Assembly (NCBI GenBank): GCA_000727475.1
Contig: KL647306.1
Span: forward strand, 1,313,609-1,377,608
Length of the DNA: 64,000 nucleotides
Origin: Sarcocystis neurona
Taxonomy: Eukaryota; Apicomplexa; Conoidasida; Eucoccidiorida; Sarcocystidae
Direction of reading: 5' to 3'
The notes below the pieces were generated by a model. It was given only the letters and a program-made list of their open reading frames with translations. It searched no databases and had not been told where the DNA came from. The translations under genes were made by a program, and so were the position numbers. Shown here one piece after another: positions 10,901-49,785 of this stretch (positions are counted from its first letter, which is position 1; every line of letters begins with the position of its first letter).

Positions 10901-13900
10901 GGTGCCGCAGCAGATGGAAGCATTTCTTCGGAGGCGTTAGCACGTGAAGAAACCGCAGCACCTTCTCTGTGCGTTATATCGTCTGCAGCTGCTGCGACGT
11001 GGTGTGCTGCTGTCTGGCCTTTGCTGCGGCTGCTTTGCTGCTGCCGCTGTTGCACGTGCTGGTGCGGTGGCGTTGTGTCTGGTGCTGCGTGAGGGTTCCC
11101 ATTTGTATCCTGCGGCTCGAAGTTGTCCTGCTGCTGCCGCGCGGCTGCGAACCTCTGCTCTGCTGGTGCTGTGTGGCGCTGTGTCAGCTGCTTCGATGTG
11201 CTGCTGCGGCTGCTGCAGCCGTGAGGTGCTGTTGCTGTATCTCTGGGGCATCGGCTGCTGGCGAAGGGGGGACGCCGCTGCTGCTGCTGTCGCGGAGGAC
11301 GGTTGCTGCAGTCGCTGTAGACAAGCGGTGCTGTGACGGCTGCTGCAGAGCGATTCTGTTGTTGCGAAGCGCTTCTGTTGGTGCGAAGCGCTTCTGTTGC
11401 TGCTGTCACTTCGGTTGCTGGTGTCACTGCTGTTGCTTGTGTCATTTCTGTTGCTGCTGAGGCTGGTGAGGCTGAGAAGCCTTTTGATATTGGCGACGGC
11501 TGCTGCTGACGCGTGTGTGGGGTGCTGCTGACGCGTGTGTGGGCTGCTGCTTCTGGTGCTGCAGATCGAAGTGGCGGAGCTTCTGGTGACCCTGCACGAG
11601 AGGATCGTCGTTCACGGAGATTTCTCGATACTGCAGCAGCTGCAGCAGGACCGGCGTGCCCCGCTCTCCGCGTGCAGGGAGATTACCAGCGACGGCGTGT
11701 GTCGTCCAACACCAGCAGCAGGAACAGCAGCAGACAGCGACTCTTCAGGTGCGATGGCGCCTGCTCGGGTGGCTCCCTGCTGCAGCATCTGCCGGTTTTA
11801 CTCCTGACGCTGCTGCTGTGTCGTTCCTGGTGCTGTGCGGCGGAGGTTCCTACTGCTGCCGTTGCTGCTGCTGCTTGGTGCTGTCGCCGGCCACTGATTG
11901 CTGTGCTGTCCCTTCCCTGCTGCGCCGGCGTTCTGCAACTGGTGGTGCTGCGGCGACGGCTCGCTTCTTTGAGGACGGTGTGCTGCGGGGTCCTGCTGCG
12001 TTGTCGTCGTCTGCTGCTGCTGCGTGCGGCGGGAGCAGCACATCCCGGCTCCTACTTAATGAGGGAGAGTTTCTCGCTGTATACGTCTGCAACTGCAAAA
12101 ACGAATAGATGCTTCCCACTACCACACCTACGTAGGTATGCCGTCTCGTGGGTGCTGCCGCAAGCGGAAGGGCCAGGCGCATGCGGTTTATTATACCGCT
12201 TGCATCTGGCTGCCACTGTTGCGGCTCCAGCAAGTAGTGGGAGCTCGACACGTTGCTGTGCTGCTGGTGGAGCACAGCAGCTGCTGCCGCAAGGAAGAGA
12301 ACGCTAGGACTGCTGCGCGTGCTGCTGCTGGTGTTGCTGCAAGTGGCGGCGCGACGGCACAGCGGCTGCTGAAGTGAGCAGCCCATGGCTGCTGGTGCGG
12401 TTGCTGCTGCTGTCGCCGCCCTCCTGCTGCCGTTGCGGAAGCGTAAAGTGGCTTCTGTCTACGTCTCGCTGCTGCTCCTGAAATATAGTAGGAGTTGCTT
12501 CGTTTTTTTCTGCTGTTGCTGCTGCTGCTCATTTGCTGCTGCAGACGGGGAACAGCTTTTTGGCGCGGAGGCGATGGAAGAAGAATTAACCGGTGTGCTG
12601 CAGGTGACCCCTGCGGTCACCGGAGCGCCCGGAGCTGCGTCTCCCAGTAAGTAGTAGCAGCAGCAACCAGAAGAAGAAGAAAGCAGCAGGGGGTTGGGAC
12701 TTCGCTGCAACAAGTACAGCAAGGCATATAGCAGGAGCGCGCTGCTGCAGGTGCAACAGCAGCAGGAGCTTCTGAGCAGCAGTATGTCCGCGCAGCATAC
12801 AACGCGGCGGTAGCTGACGCGACGTGCCGCGCGAGGTAGCAGCAGAAACGGACGCCCAAAAGGAAGCAGCCGAGGCATGCAGTGTCACGTAGGCGTCTTC
12901 TTTATGAGAGTTTTTTTTAAAAGGTCGTATTGGGTTATTTCTGCTGCTGCTGCGCCTGTGCCTCGACGAGTAGCTTCCGGTCGGTCCGTCGCACCTGACT
13001 TTCTTCGTCTCCTGCGCGGCGCCCCGTCCACCACATGCTTCTCCCACTCTTCTCACTACCATCCCCGCCCGTATCCCGCTGCTGCTTGTAACTTACTCTA
13101 TTCATTTTACTGCACTGCCACGCCTCGCACCACCGCGTTCCCCACCATTTCAAGAGAAAGCTTGTCGAAACGCGCATTACTCCGCAGTCTTCCGTTGCTG
13201 CTGCTTTTCCCAGCCTCCGACAGCTTCCCCTGCCTAGATGAGCGCACTACGAGAATCTTCCTGGGTGTGTTATCCACTGTGGCACTCAGAAAACTTATCT
13301 GTGTGACTCTTTGACGCGACACATACATATATATATATATATGTATAGGTGAGTCGGTGTACTCTCGCCTGAAAGGTTGTCTGTGTGACTGTAGACGCGC
13401 TATATCTGTATATATATGTATATATGTGGGTGTGTGTGTTTGTGTGTCAGTCTATTCGCGCCACGACCGTGTAACAAAGCGCAGATAAGGTTTATCTATG
13501 TGATTCCACGTGCAATATCCATATTTGTTTATACACATACATACATACATATACATATATATGTATATTCATACATATTTTTACGTACATGTGGGTAGGT
13601 GTCTACTTTCGCGACGGCTCTCCAACAGCACTCTGAAAACTTGCCTGTGTGACTCTGGCTGCGCTGTACATACTCATATGCACACGCATATGTGTGTATA
13701 CATATTTATATGCAAACGTGTATGTGCGTGTACATACTTACATATATGTATATATGTATGTATGAGGTAGACTACTCCCTTCACGACCGTCCAGTACTGA
13801 CCAGGCGAGCAATAGGACGTCTCTTGCTGCGATCAGTAGTAGTGGCTCCTCCGTCTTTTCTGCTGTTCGTGTTCCCTTTTACTACATTCTCGGGTATAGG

Positions 13901-14865
13901 CGGTAGAACACTGCACCCAACCATGGGTCTCAGATCCCTTCTTGGACGTTTCTCATATTTCCTTTTTGCCCGCCTTGCCATTCCTCCTGGATTTCTTCCT
14001 GTCACGCGCACATGTGTGCAAGCAGCTGTTGGTTCTCCTTGCCAGCCGCATCTTCTCCGCTCTCTGTTGCCGTCGCAGTAGTTGCCAGAAGCCCTATACC
14101 CGCACCCACATCTACTACGAGCGGTCTTTGCTTTACTTCCGTTGTATTTTCTCTACGACTTGAACTACGACTACCACTACTAGTAGGGCAGTAGCGACTG
14201 CAAGAAAGGGTAGACATGCCGTCGTCCCCCTCCCCCCTCCCCTCCTGTCTCGAGCAGTCTAGTAGTTTCTTCCACGAGCACGAGTTACTTGATGCTGCCT
14301 CTTCACCATTCGTTTTTAAAACATTCGACTTGCCCAGGCGCAAGAAATTCTTCCTCCCCACGCGTGTGCGATGCAAAGCAACAGCAACAGCAGCAGCAGA
14401 ACAGCAACGAGACGTGCACACATACGTTTGCCTACTTCTCTTTGTGTGTAGTACCTATGTGTATGTTTCATGAACGGCTGTGTGTGCACGCGGGAGTGTA
14501 CGGATTTAAGAGTAGCAGGGATGTGCGAGTATCTCACCCTCCGTCGAACGGGCTTTTGTCCTGGCGCTGCTGACGCGTGATGTATTGTGCAACACTGCTG
14601 CTATGTGTGTGTGAACGGTGGAGCTGCAGCAGCACGTGACACGCGGCACAGCTCTTCAGAGAGCGGCAGCGAGATCACCAATGAGAGCGGCAGCAGCAGC
14701 AAGTCGAGTAGCGGTGCAGAGCCCCATCGGCTTTTTTACGGGAAAAACGAAGTGCCTACTTCACTGGTGACTTCTCCAGCTGCTGGAGCAGCAGCAGCGG
14801 CAGAGCAGCAGCCGCAGGAACACGAGTGGGCGACAGTGCGCAGGGGTCGCCGAAGACCCTGCTGA
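3031..14865 (+). CDS. TSR2-like pre-rRNA processing protein, six exons
   Basis: Tsr2 is a chaperone/escort for ribosomal protein eS26 and is needed for 20S pre-rRNA processing in 40S maturation (family knowledge). Proposed exons: 3031-3101, 6153-6256, 7296-7381, 11565-11748, 12545-12646, 14630-14865; 783 nt, 260 aa, all GT/AG with matching phases. Residues 11-87 match the WGG domain: an EEVFKEAVAKVLSQW helix, then LLNLAVELGWGERGG, then a helix ending FFHAVAEDDSD, equivalent to the family's DEF...VEDGS. Residues 88-120 match the following helix pair (IEVAELLVTLHERIVVHGDF). An acidic/serine linker follows, and the C-terminus HEWATVRRGRR corresponds to the family's DGWTIVRRKK ending. Start: ATG in good context (gaaaATGG). 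Length is somewhat above the human protein (~190 aa). The last 3' splice site is ambiguous among in-phase CAGs. Nearest neighbour is the convergent MCM7. Confidence 0.86.
3545..3805. repeat. degenerate ~88-bp tandem repeat, three units
   Basis: Three diverged copies of an ~88-base unit start near 3551, 3640 and 3727. Each carries a TCTrTACG-like start, a GGA(C/T)TTC or TCTCC segment, a TATATA stretch and an ACGTGGGAGT motif. It lies in TSR2 intron 1. Confidence 0.7.
3887..4065. repeat. 117-bp tandem duplication
   Basis: The segment with AATAAGCAGGGGCAGGTGAC near 3887 is repeated near 4004 with few changes, each copy followed by CCAGTGCACTA, GTGTCCAGG and a TA-rich tail. It lies in TSR2 intron 1. 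Confidence 0.75.
4425..4870. repeat. GGAGACGGAGACA polypurine minisatellite
   Basis: About eleven tandem units of ~37-40 bases with the core GGGAAGTAGAGGAAGG, then GGTAAAGGGAGACGGAGAC. The + strand is almost pure purine for ~440 bases. It lies in TSR2 intron 1. Frames on the minus strand read as long SPS/PSP proteins, which are artefacts. Related GGAGACGGAGAC words recur at 4975-5015, 23620-23820, 30155-30195, 36700-36790 and 38265-38285, always on the + strand. Confidence 0.85.
5340..6060. repeat. TA/CA-rich microsatellite region
   Basis: Short runs of TATATA, ACATAC and TGTGTG with a GAGAGA run near 5515-5540 fill the 3' part of TSR2 intron 1. Frames here give tyrosine/isoleucine-rich peptides with no coding character. 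Confidence 0.7.
6153..6256 (+). CDS. TSR2 exon 2, WGG motif exon
   Basis: This 104-nt exon encodes residues 24-59 of the TSR2-like protein and carries the family signature (LAVELGWGERGG). Its 3' splice site follows a clean pyrimidine tract (ttctcttctgacgccag), and the 5' splice site is gtaaaa. Joining to exon 1 at TG|G restores the conserved Trp (LSQW), and joining to exon 3 at A|AG gives Lys. The frame happens to stay open through the CAG tract that begins 17 bases later, so an automated caller may wrongly extend this exon into a polyglutamine protein. Confidence 0.85.
6270..6350 (+). repeat. 15-bp CAG array (CGGCAGCAGCAGCAG)n
   Basis: Five near-perfect copies of a 15-base unit made of one CGG and four CAG triplets begin just after the 5' splice site of TSR2 exon 2. 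Looser CAG triplets continue through most of intron 2. The regular CGG spacing shows that the unit amplified is 15 bases rather than a simple triplet. Confidence 0.9.
7384..7870 (+). repeat. CAG arrays of 15-bp and 21-bp units
   Basis: Directly after the TSR2 exon 3 donor (gtaagcagcagc) run six copies of GGCAACAGCAGCAGC (15 bases), then irregular CAG/CAA triplets, then ~21-base CACCAGTAGCAACAGCAGCAG units near 7790-7865. A TA run of ~40 bases follows at 7873-7910. The array starts inside the donor consensus itself. Confidence 0.9.
7978..8528. other. assembly gap, 551 N
   Basis: A run of 551 N lies in intron 3 of the TSR2-like gene, between a CAG array and an AT-rich microsatellite region. 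Any exon inside it is invisible, but exons 3 and 4 already join in phase 0 at the expected place in the protein family, so none is required. Confidence 1.
8530..9080. repeat. TATA/ACAC microsatellite region after the gap
   Basis: Mixed TATATA, CACATA and GTGTAG words with no stable unit. Part of TSR2 intron 3. Confidence 0.7.
9255..9535 (+). repeat. ~38-bp minisatellite with CAG core
   Basis: About seven diverged units, each starting GTGTGTCTACAA-like and carrying CAGCAGCAGCAGAGA followed by an ACTTTC/GTCTTC end. This is a triplet block that was amplified together with its flank. It lies in TSR2 intron 3. Frames through it are open but read only as translated repeat. Confidence 0.75.
9910..10275. 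repeat. GATAGGTAGACA tetranucleotide-like array
   Basis: About 360 bases of GATA, GGTA and GACA words, with occasional TTGACT/GTTGAT interruptions that recur every ~100 bases. It lies in TSR2 intron 3. No coding potential. Confidence 0.8.
10558..10700. repeat. ACATACAT microsatellite
   Basis: TATATA followed by ~120 bases of ACATAC/ACACGT words. It lies in TSR2 intron 3. Confidence 0.8.
10980..12540 (+). repeat. CTG-rich region around TSR2 exon 4
   Basis: The + strand is dense in CTG, TTG and GCTGCTGC words from ~10980 to the exon 4 acceptor and again from ~11750 to the exon 5 acceptor. It supplies the pyrimidine tracts of both acceptors (e.g. tttgctgctgcag before 12545). It is opposite in sense to the CAG arrays at the 5' end of the same intron 3. 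Confidence 0.85.
13320..13775. repeat. TATA/ATAC microsatellites with diverged ~150-bp repeat
   Basis: Blocks of TATATA and ACATAC alternate with a partly conserved segment (CTGTGTGACTCT or CTGTGTGACTGT followed by GCGCT) near 13298, 13379 and 13644, which suggests an old tandem duplication. It lies in TSR2 intron 5. Confidence 0.55.
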
Positions 14866-17800
14866 AAATGTTTTCTCACGTCCCGGCGATACGCAGAGGT
14901 CTCCGACGGCTCTGCCAAAAAGTTGTTACCACACAGGGAAACTTGTTAATACCATGAACGCGGGTGTGAGCTTGCGTTGGGTCTATCGACTGCTGCCGGT
15001 TGGGGACATTTCTGTATGTCTTGCGTTCGCATATTCTACGGGTCTACGTCCAAGCTGCTGCACAGCAACCGCGCCCCCATGTGGATAAACTGATACCCGT
15101 CCGTCTGCGTATATGGATGTGCTCCTGCGGTGTGTACGTCTGCACGTCGCAGTTGTGTAGACTTCAAGAGGCGTACGAGCACGTGCGTCTGCCCAGATAG
15201 GCAGGGCGACAGTCTACGAAAAGAGATTGGCTTTGCAGCCTGGATCGGTGTTGCCCCGGGCCAGAGCAGCAGCACGACCCTGAAACAGGTGTGATGAGCG
15301 GCAGCACAGCGTAGTAGTGACACACTCGTGAAAGGCTGGCGGTAACATCGCAGATGCAGCCGAGCGCACAGAGCATTTCGCTCCAGCACAACGCGTCGTG
15401 TGTCTGTGTAGCGCCTCACCAGGGGCGTAAAGACACTTTTTTGTACGTGTGCGTTTCTGCGCTCCCTGGGTCTTGTTTCGAATGCGGCGGAACATACTGT
15501 GACACGCCGCGAGAAACAACTTTGTCTACACCGCATTCGACAGCTGCTCCCTGCCTTTCGGATGCTTCAAAGCAGCGGCAGCAGCAAAACAAGAGGCGCG
15601 TTGCAACTGCAGAAAATTTGCGTCCGCGCCGGTCATTCTCAGTCACATATCCCAAGTCGTTTTTCGCGTGCTCTTCAGCTGCGGCAGGGACACACGCAAG
15701 CTTGTAGTTGCCACCACACATAGACATGTGTATGATATTCTGACATTTGCAGACATGGGGCGGTTTGTCTGCATTATCTCTTTTTATATATACCTCTATC
15801 CAGATAACAGACCTTTAGGAGCACACATTTAGGATGCGTCAAGAGGCGTAATGCGGGCGAACAGTGTTCGTGGGAACAGAGGTGCAGGGCGCCTGATACC
15901 GTCTCGCGCGAGAACGAGTGGCACCCGCATTGCAGCGAAGAGGCGGGCTCGTGCATGCGTGGATCCTATATATACGGATATGTATTAGTAAACACATGTA
16001 TATATATATATATATATATATGAATAGACATATATATAAATACTGCGCAGTACTGCGCGTGCATACGTCTTGGCCCACATTCGCCGAGAAACGGGCAGTT
16101 TGGAGCTTGCTAGCGGAGCATCACGACACTTCCTGGACACCCTAAAGCGCTCCGTATGCACGGATGAATTGCTTTAATTTCTTTTGTTGAGAGCGCCTGA
16201 GACTGGATGATCACACACGCGTTGGGACATATACGCACATCCACGTATATGTGTAGAGTCACTAAGGCAGACACAATTCCCATAGACACGAATTCCTGTA
16301 TGCGCAGCTGGATGAGCATGCAAATATAACAGTGCGCAGACATATTTGTACATCCACGTGTGTGCGTGCGTGTGTGTGTGTGTGTGTACATGTACGCATA
16401 TATATATATATATATGTACGTGTACGAGTGTATATATATGTATTGATCTACGTGTGTGGCACGTGCAGGGGTAGGCTCTGAAGGAAATATAGACACACTT
16501 GCGCTCAACGCAGGAATACTTTATCTGTTGATACGCACACGGACGCAGGTTTTTCACGACTGCGTGCGAGAGAACAGTGTACGTACTCCCGTGAGTCTAC
16601 CCGTATCTTCGATTAATACCTACATTTCTTTTCTGCACTTGCTGCTCGATATCCTTGTCCTCAGTTTGTGCTTCCAAGTATTCGAGAAACTTGAGCTTCT
16701 AGTGCCCCCACCTGCGTACGTCTATTTCTGTACAGCGTCGGGTATACATCCATCCTATTTTCAACTGATTCTCTCTTCTTCATGTTGGATGTACGTACAT
16801 TTGAACTGGCCGTTGTTTCTGCTGTTTCGCCGCACTCTCTTCAACTTCGTACCGTCGCGTGGCGCTCTCCCTCCTCTACACATTTGTACGATAGTGTACT
16901 ACTACCTGCTCTTTTGCTCTCCGAATTTCCGAATGTTTCTGCGCACCGGAAACTGGTCTTTGTCGGGTGTACGTACACCTCACTAGTGCTCTTTAAAATC
17001 GCGTGACATTTTTGCAGCCGCACAGGGGGCCTTCAGTACGGCTGCCACTCTTGTGCCTGTTGTAATAAGCCACACAGTGTCCACACACAAGCAAGTAGGA
17101 ACACCACGGCATGACAACCGTCCATTGTGCACATATCTGTTTTGCACATTCTAAACGTCTTCACAGGACATCTACGTATCATGTTCTGTCACCGCTACAT
17201 CTGCACGTCGGTTTCAAAGTCGATGTTTTTAGCCACCTACTCCAGCGTATGTGTTCCGAAGTAAAAGTAGACCCGATACAGTAAGCACCCTTCAGCAACA
17301 CGTCGCCGTAGGCAAAGTTCGTAGACAAACCTGGCCGTCGTCTGTCCAGTGTTCGTGAAAACTACATCTATCATGCAAGCCTTTCGAATGCGTGTCCACC
17401 ACAGAACCGATGCCCTGAAGTCGTCTGCCCCACCACGTTCCCGGTTAAGCATGCATTTGGAAAACTGCGTAGCAGCTCAGCCTACACATATTTCCGCCCT
17501 AAAACGGTAACAGGATGCGGATGACTTATGCTAGTCAAGTCCGTCAAAAGTATACCAACCTTGCTAGCTTAGTTAAAATTTACGTCTGCGTAAACCGGAC
17601 TCGTGTATGTAAATGAGCTAGAGTTAAGGACAGTGGCTTGTGTCAGGATGCGCGCCTCCTACCAGCATTCTCTGTGGCAGTGACAAAACGAAGACAGAGT
17701 GAGCAACTCCTACCGTTCAAGGGTACGCCGTGGTGTCATAATTACAAACGTACATTCCCTGGATAGTTCAGAGCTGTGCAGGCCTCGGGCCGTAAGCTGC

Positions 17801-20800
17801 AGCACGAAGCCGGGATGTCTGCTTCGCTGCAGCTGGCGCGAATTCATATCTTCGTAGAAATCTCTTCCAGTTCTAAAACAGGCTGCCTGCCAACATGTAA
17901 ATGTATATCTAGGTACACATAGGTATACCTAGACAGACTTGGACAGAATATACTCTTCTTCAGACAGACGTATGTACGCGTGTCTATTAGTGCGCGCATA
18001 GTATACATGCATTAACCATGTGAACGCCGTTTAGGTGCAGGGAGGCCCACGTGGAATGTTGAGAATGTGTTGGCGCGGTTGTGCGGAAACATCTCCACAC
18101 GTTCCGTATATGTAGGCGAGATGCAATGAAGATCACCTTAAATTTTTCAAGAGTGGATGGGCGAGCTGCAGTATGTGTCTCAGCAAAGTGCAGTAGGTCG
18201 CCTTGTACATTGACAAACACATAGGTATAGATCTATTTGTGTTTACGTACGTACAGATCAGTGTGGCCGCAAGTTTTGACCTTGCACTCGCAACAGTCTC
18301 GCAGTGTTGTTTCAACCAAGTAGAGCGGCTCCGTCGGTAAGTATCCGGACACCCACGTCGGAGTATATTTTTCTTCCTCGTGTCACTAGGCGCCAGCAAG
18401 AAACGTGCGAACACACGACCCTGAGTACTTACACACGTGTATACACATCCAATTTTTGAAAATGTAGGACAGCTACATGAATCTTTCGGCGTGACACTTG
18501 TTGCAGGATATGTGCCCTCAACGGCCTATACTCTACAAAAGAAATGCAGGACTGTTGCTGCGAATACGCCTTGAGAAGGCGGTCTGTCTGTGCCTCTACA
18601 ATTTGTCGGCTTTTATATTCTTTCGACGGCTCCTTTCTACAAAACAAAGGTGACATCCGTAGGCGTGCTTATGGCGCGTAGCTGCTGTATCCAGAGAAAC
18701 ATTGGATGTCTCGCAGCGTAGTTACTGCATAGAGAGAGCTTTACGACTGCGTGACAGTGAGGATAGGACGTGCACGGCGTCTTCTTCGGTGCAGCTAGTG
18801 CGGGCGATGTAAACCACCGTGAATGCAAACAGGCGTACAGGAGTGTAATCTACGTGTGTTTGAATCCGTAACGTAGGTGTAGATAAACCTGTGGGAAATG
18901 AAGAAAACACATATAAATATGAGTGTACATACACATATATATATACGTGTCCGCGTACTGTTGACCACGGGTAAGTATTCTTCTCCATTTCATGTAGTCG
19001 TCGCCGACTCAGAACACTCTGGAGCCTCAGTCGCTATATACCCGGGCCCGTACATGCACAGATTTGCGTGCGTACGTTTGGGAGCAGTTCTGGTACTTAA
19101 GTGTGCACAAGTCTGCGTCCCACAAGGGAAAAAAAATTTGTCCTGCGTATGTATAATCCACCGACATATGACTCTCTCTCAAACACGCAGGTGAACATAC
19201 CTATTCTGAACAGCAAGACGGACAAATAGACGACAGACTAGAACGATTGTACACACACTCAGATACACGCATTTGCATTGATTCCAGGCGACACGTACAT
19301 ATGTTTCTATGTGCACATATGTATAGTGGTTCGCAGGCGTGTATATATACACATATACATACACGTGATGGCGCGTGTGTGTGTTTGTGTGTGTGTGTGT
19401 GTGTATGTGTGAGTGTGCGTATACATACATATATACGCATGACAGTATATGTGTGTGCGTATATCTCTGAATGTGTTTAGGAATGTGCATCTACTTAAAT
19501 ATAGATGTACGTGCTAGCATACCCGGATGTATTTGTAGCCGTACAGGAGGACACGCCAGAACACAAAGAGAGAGAGTCTGAGACAATGACACATGTTTCT
19601 GTCAATCTTGTCCAGAGGATGTGGAAGGTAAACTGACGGAAAAGCACTGGTTATTCTCGTTTGTATTCTAGACCGTCACTCACTAATTTGCAGCTACTTT
19701 GTGGGATTTACGACTGTTTATCAAGCAGCGTTCTTCAAACGCGTTACTTGTAGCGCCACCCAGATCTAAATACGTACTTAGACACACCTACACATATGCA
19801 TATATATACAGATATATATATATATATATGCCATACAAACAACGCGTACGTGTACATATATATATATATATACATATATGCCGTACAGAGGGTTTCTTCA
19901 CACGCATAGAGAAGAAAGACATACTTGTTTGGATTTCTTCACATGCACAGAGAAGAAACGCATATTTGTTTGTTCAACCGGCTACGCATATACACGTCCG
20001 GGGGGGGGGACGACTGGGTACAGCGGCCGCAGATGTGAATGGCATCGACGGGCAGCAGTGAAATGGCCTGCGTGTGTAATAGCAAGACACGAGCAGCAGT
20101 TCCTGCTGATGCATGCGATTATCTACTGCCTCCCTCTCTTCTACTTTTCTCTTTTCCTGCCGTTACTGCTGCTGCAGTCTGGCAAAACGCATGCCGCTGC
20201 TGCTGTGTTCCTGGCATTATCTCGGGGTGGCGATGACACGCCTGCCGCTGGCGTTGTTCCCGGTTCGCTCTGTTGCTGCTGCTGCTGCTCGCTTCCTTAC
20301 ATCATCTGTTGCTGCGGTATGTGTGTGTGTGTGTGTGTACATACACTTCTGCAGCAGGTTGTCGAGGTGTACGTACACCGGATCGAGCACGTCGGTTTTT
20401 CCCCAAGCTCCTCCTGCACCTGCACGCTTCTGCGGCGGCGACACTGTCCAAAAGCACTTGACTGCACATAGCCTTTACCCCTCTGCCTTTCCCTTTAATT
20501 TTTACTGTTACTTTCTTTTTCCGCAGCTCTCCGTCTGCTGCTACTGCTGTGGCTCCTGCCCGTCTCCTCCTCCTTCCCTTCCGTCTTCCTCCTCGCCTTT
20601 CTGCTAGATGGCTGAGAACCCTCCCTTTGTCTTCCCTGCATCATCCCCTCCGCTGCTGTGCGGCTGCTCCAGAGTTTTCCCTCACGTTTCTGCTGCTGCT
20701 GCAGCACCGTCCCTCTGTCTTTCCCGGATCGCTTCTGCTCTGCAGCTCCCGCGTCCTTCCTCTTCCTTCTGTTGCTTTTTCTTCAATTCATCTGCCCTCC

Positions 20801-20902
20801 CGACCAAATTCCTCTGCAACTGGTGCTACTGCAGCAGTGCTGCTGCTCCTGCACGTTTTTTTTTCTTCCTCGTGCAGTCGCTGCTGCGGGCTCCCCTTCT
20901 CT
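14866..20902. other. intergenic region between convergent TSR2 and MCM7
   Basis: Six kilobases separate the two stop codons. Short microsatellites occur at ~15990-16040, 16360-16440, 19280-19480 and 19790-19890, and palindromes GGTGTACGTACACC at 16966 and 20366. Bases 16450-19250 are fairly complex, repeat-poor sequence, but open frames there (e.g. 16456-16986 +) lack splice support or family signals. A minus frame at about 15500-15715 has a protein-like composition without a recognised family. The 3' UTRs of both genes should lie at the two ends. Confidence 0.6.
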
Positions 20903-48330
<27,428 letters not shown>

Positions 48331-49674
48331 GGTGGCGCTTGTAACTGCGGTGCGACTTAGTGAAAGAGTTCGAAAGACCCTGGTGCAGACGCCGCTTTCT
48401 TCTTCTCCCGGCCAAGGTCTCCGTTTAAGTGCTGGCTGACTGTTCTTCGTATGCTACTACTGTTGCTGCTGCTCGATTTACGCTGCTGATGCTCGCACCG
48501 CTCCCGCTCCTCTCGAGGATTACAGCGGCCGCAGCTGCTGCTTCCGTCCTCGATATGCTTCTGTGTTGGGAACTACCCTGCTGCTCTTGCCTGACAGGTT
48601 GATATACGTCTCACGAACTCCTCTAGAGCTCCTGCTGCTGCGACGGCTACGTCCCTATCTTCCGCGCGTTGCTGCTGTCCAACGGGATACACCATTTATG
48701 CTGCTGATAAACTTGTGCCTGGGACTGGTATTGTTCCTGCTGTTCAAAGTAGGAGCCGCTTCGGGACCCCTTCGAGTGGGTGGCCGTGCGGGTGGGGGTG
48801 TTGTTTCCCCTCCCGCGGTATGGACGTGCATTTAAAACAGAGAAGGGAAGGCAACGGCAGGTCTCTGCAGTGAATGAGGAAAAAGCACGCGTGCGCGCAT
48901 GCGGCAGCGAAAAATCTCGGTCGATGCGTTGCGCTCGTCGAGCAGAGGCGGACAAGAAGGGGGCTGGCAACAGCTACTGCTGCATCACATTGATTGAAAG
49001 ACTTGTATGCAGATAAACACGTACACTGTACCAAGGTCGTTATTGTCTACCACGTGGGACGCTTGTTATCGGGAACTTGCGCACATACACGTATCAGCGC
49101 TTGCTCCCTCTTTCTGCGCGTACGAGGACACGTACATGTTCTCTGCAGCACCACGGCCACTTGGTGTGTCTGTGTGTGTGTGGATACAAAACATGTACGG
49201 TGAGATGCCCGCAAGACACAGCAGCACTTTTTAAGGCTCGTAAAAACCCTAGCGTGTTAATGTAGGCTGAAATAACTGCTTGTTCCTCTTCTTAGTACCG
49301 TCTGCTGTTATACAGTACCGAAAGGAAACGGTCACACATTCCTGCAAAATAACTACAGGTCCGACTGTAAATAGTGGCGGTTACTGCTGTGGCGGTTACG
49401 GCTATTGCAGACTGGACAGGGACGCATAAAGAGATGTTCTAAATGAAGTAAGAATAGAGGCGTTGGTCACTGTAACATTGATTTCACGTACATAATTAAG
49501 ACTCAGCCGTGTGTCTGCGGCTCCACGAGGTAAGCCAACACGGAGGTGAGGGTGCTAGAACTCAAGGGAAATAAGCCCAAGTGTGGCAGAGAGAGAGAGG
49601 AAAAAAGAAAAATCGCAAAACGCACCTCCCAGTAGTCCACGACGGTGTCGTGCAACAACGGGTGGACGGTGCCT

Positions 49675-49785
49675 CGCGGTGGGGGGAGGGGGGCGGGCCG
49701 GAGGGCGGCGGGCGGAGGGACTCGTTGCGGCGTGTTCCCGTGTGCGAGGCGCCAGGAGACGGAGTGGGGGGGGGGGAGGGGGAAT
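49675..49785. other. G-tract block with an exon-like minus segment
   Basis: The + strand has dense runs of G (GGGGGGAGGGGGGCGGG near 49680 and GGGGGGGGGGAGGGGG near 49767), far richer in G+C than its surroundings and a candidate G-quadruplex or promoter element. On the minus strand the C tract could act as a pyrimidine tract before a 47-base segment (49628-49674) reading TVHPLLHDTVVDYWE and ending at a good donor (gtgcgt). No partner exon or family is recognised. Confidence 0.4.

Noticed and set aside
7240..11700. Reading the + strand exons as an EFL1/EF-2-like GTPase
   Set aside because: Some helices looked similar at first, but no GTP-binding motif exists and the order of motifs fits TSR2 throughout.
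16456..16986. 176-residue hydrophobic + frame
   Set aside because: No family, no splice context, and it ends within a palindrome element; chance frame in pyrimidine-rich DNA.
49240..49255. Telomere-like AAACCCT
   Set aside because: A single copy, not an array.
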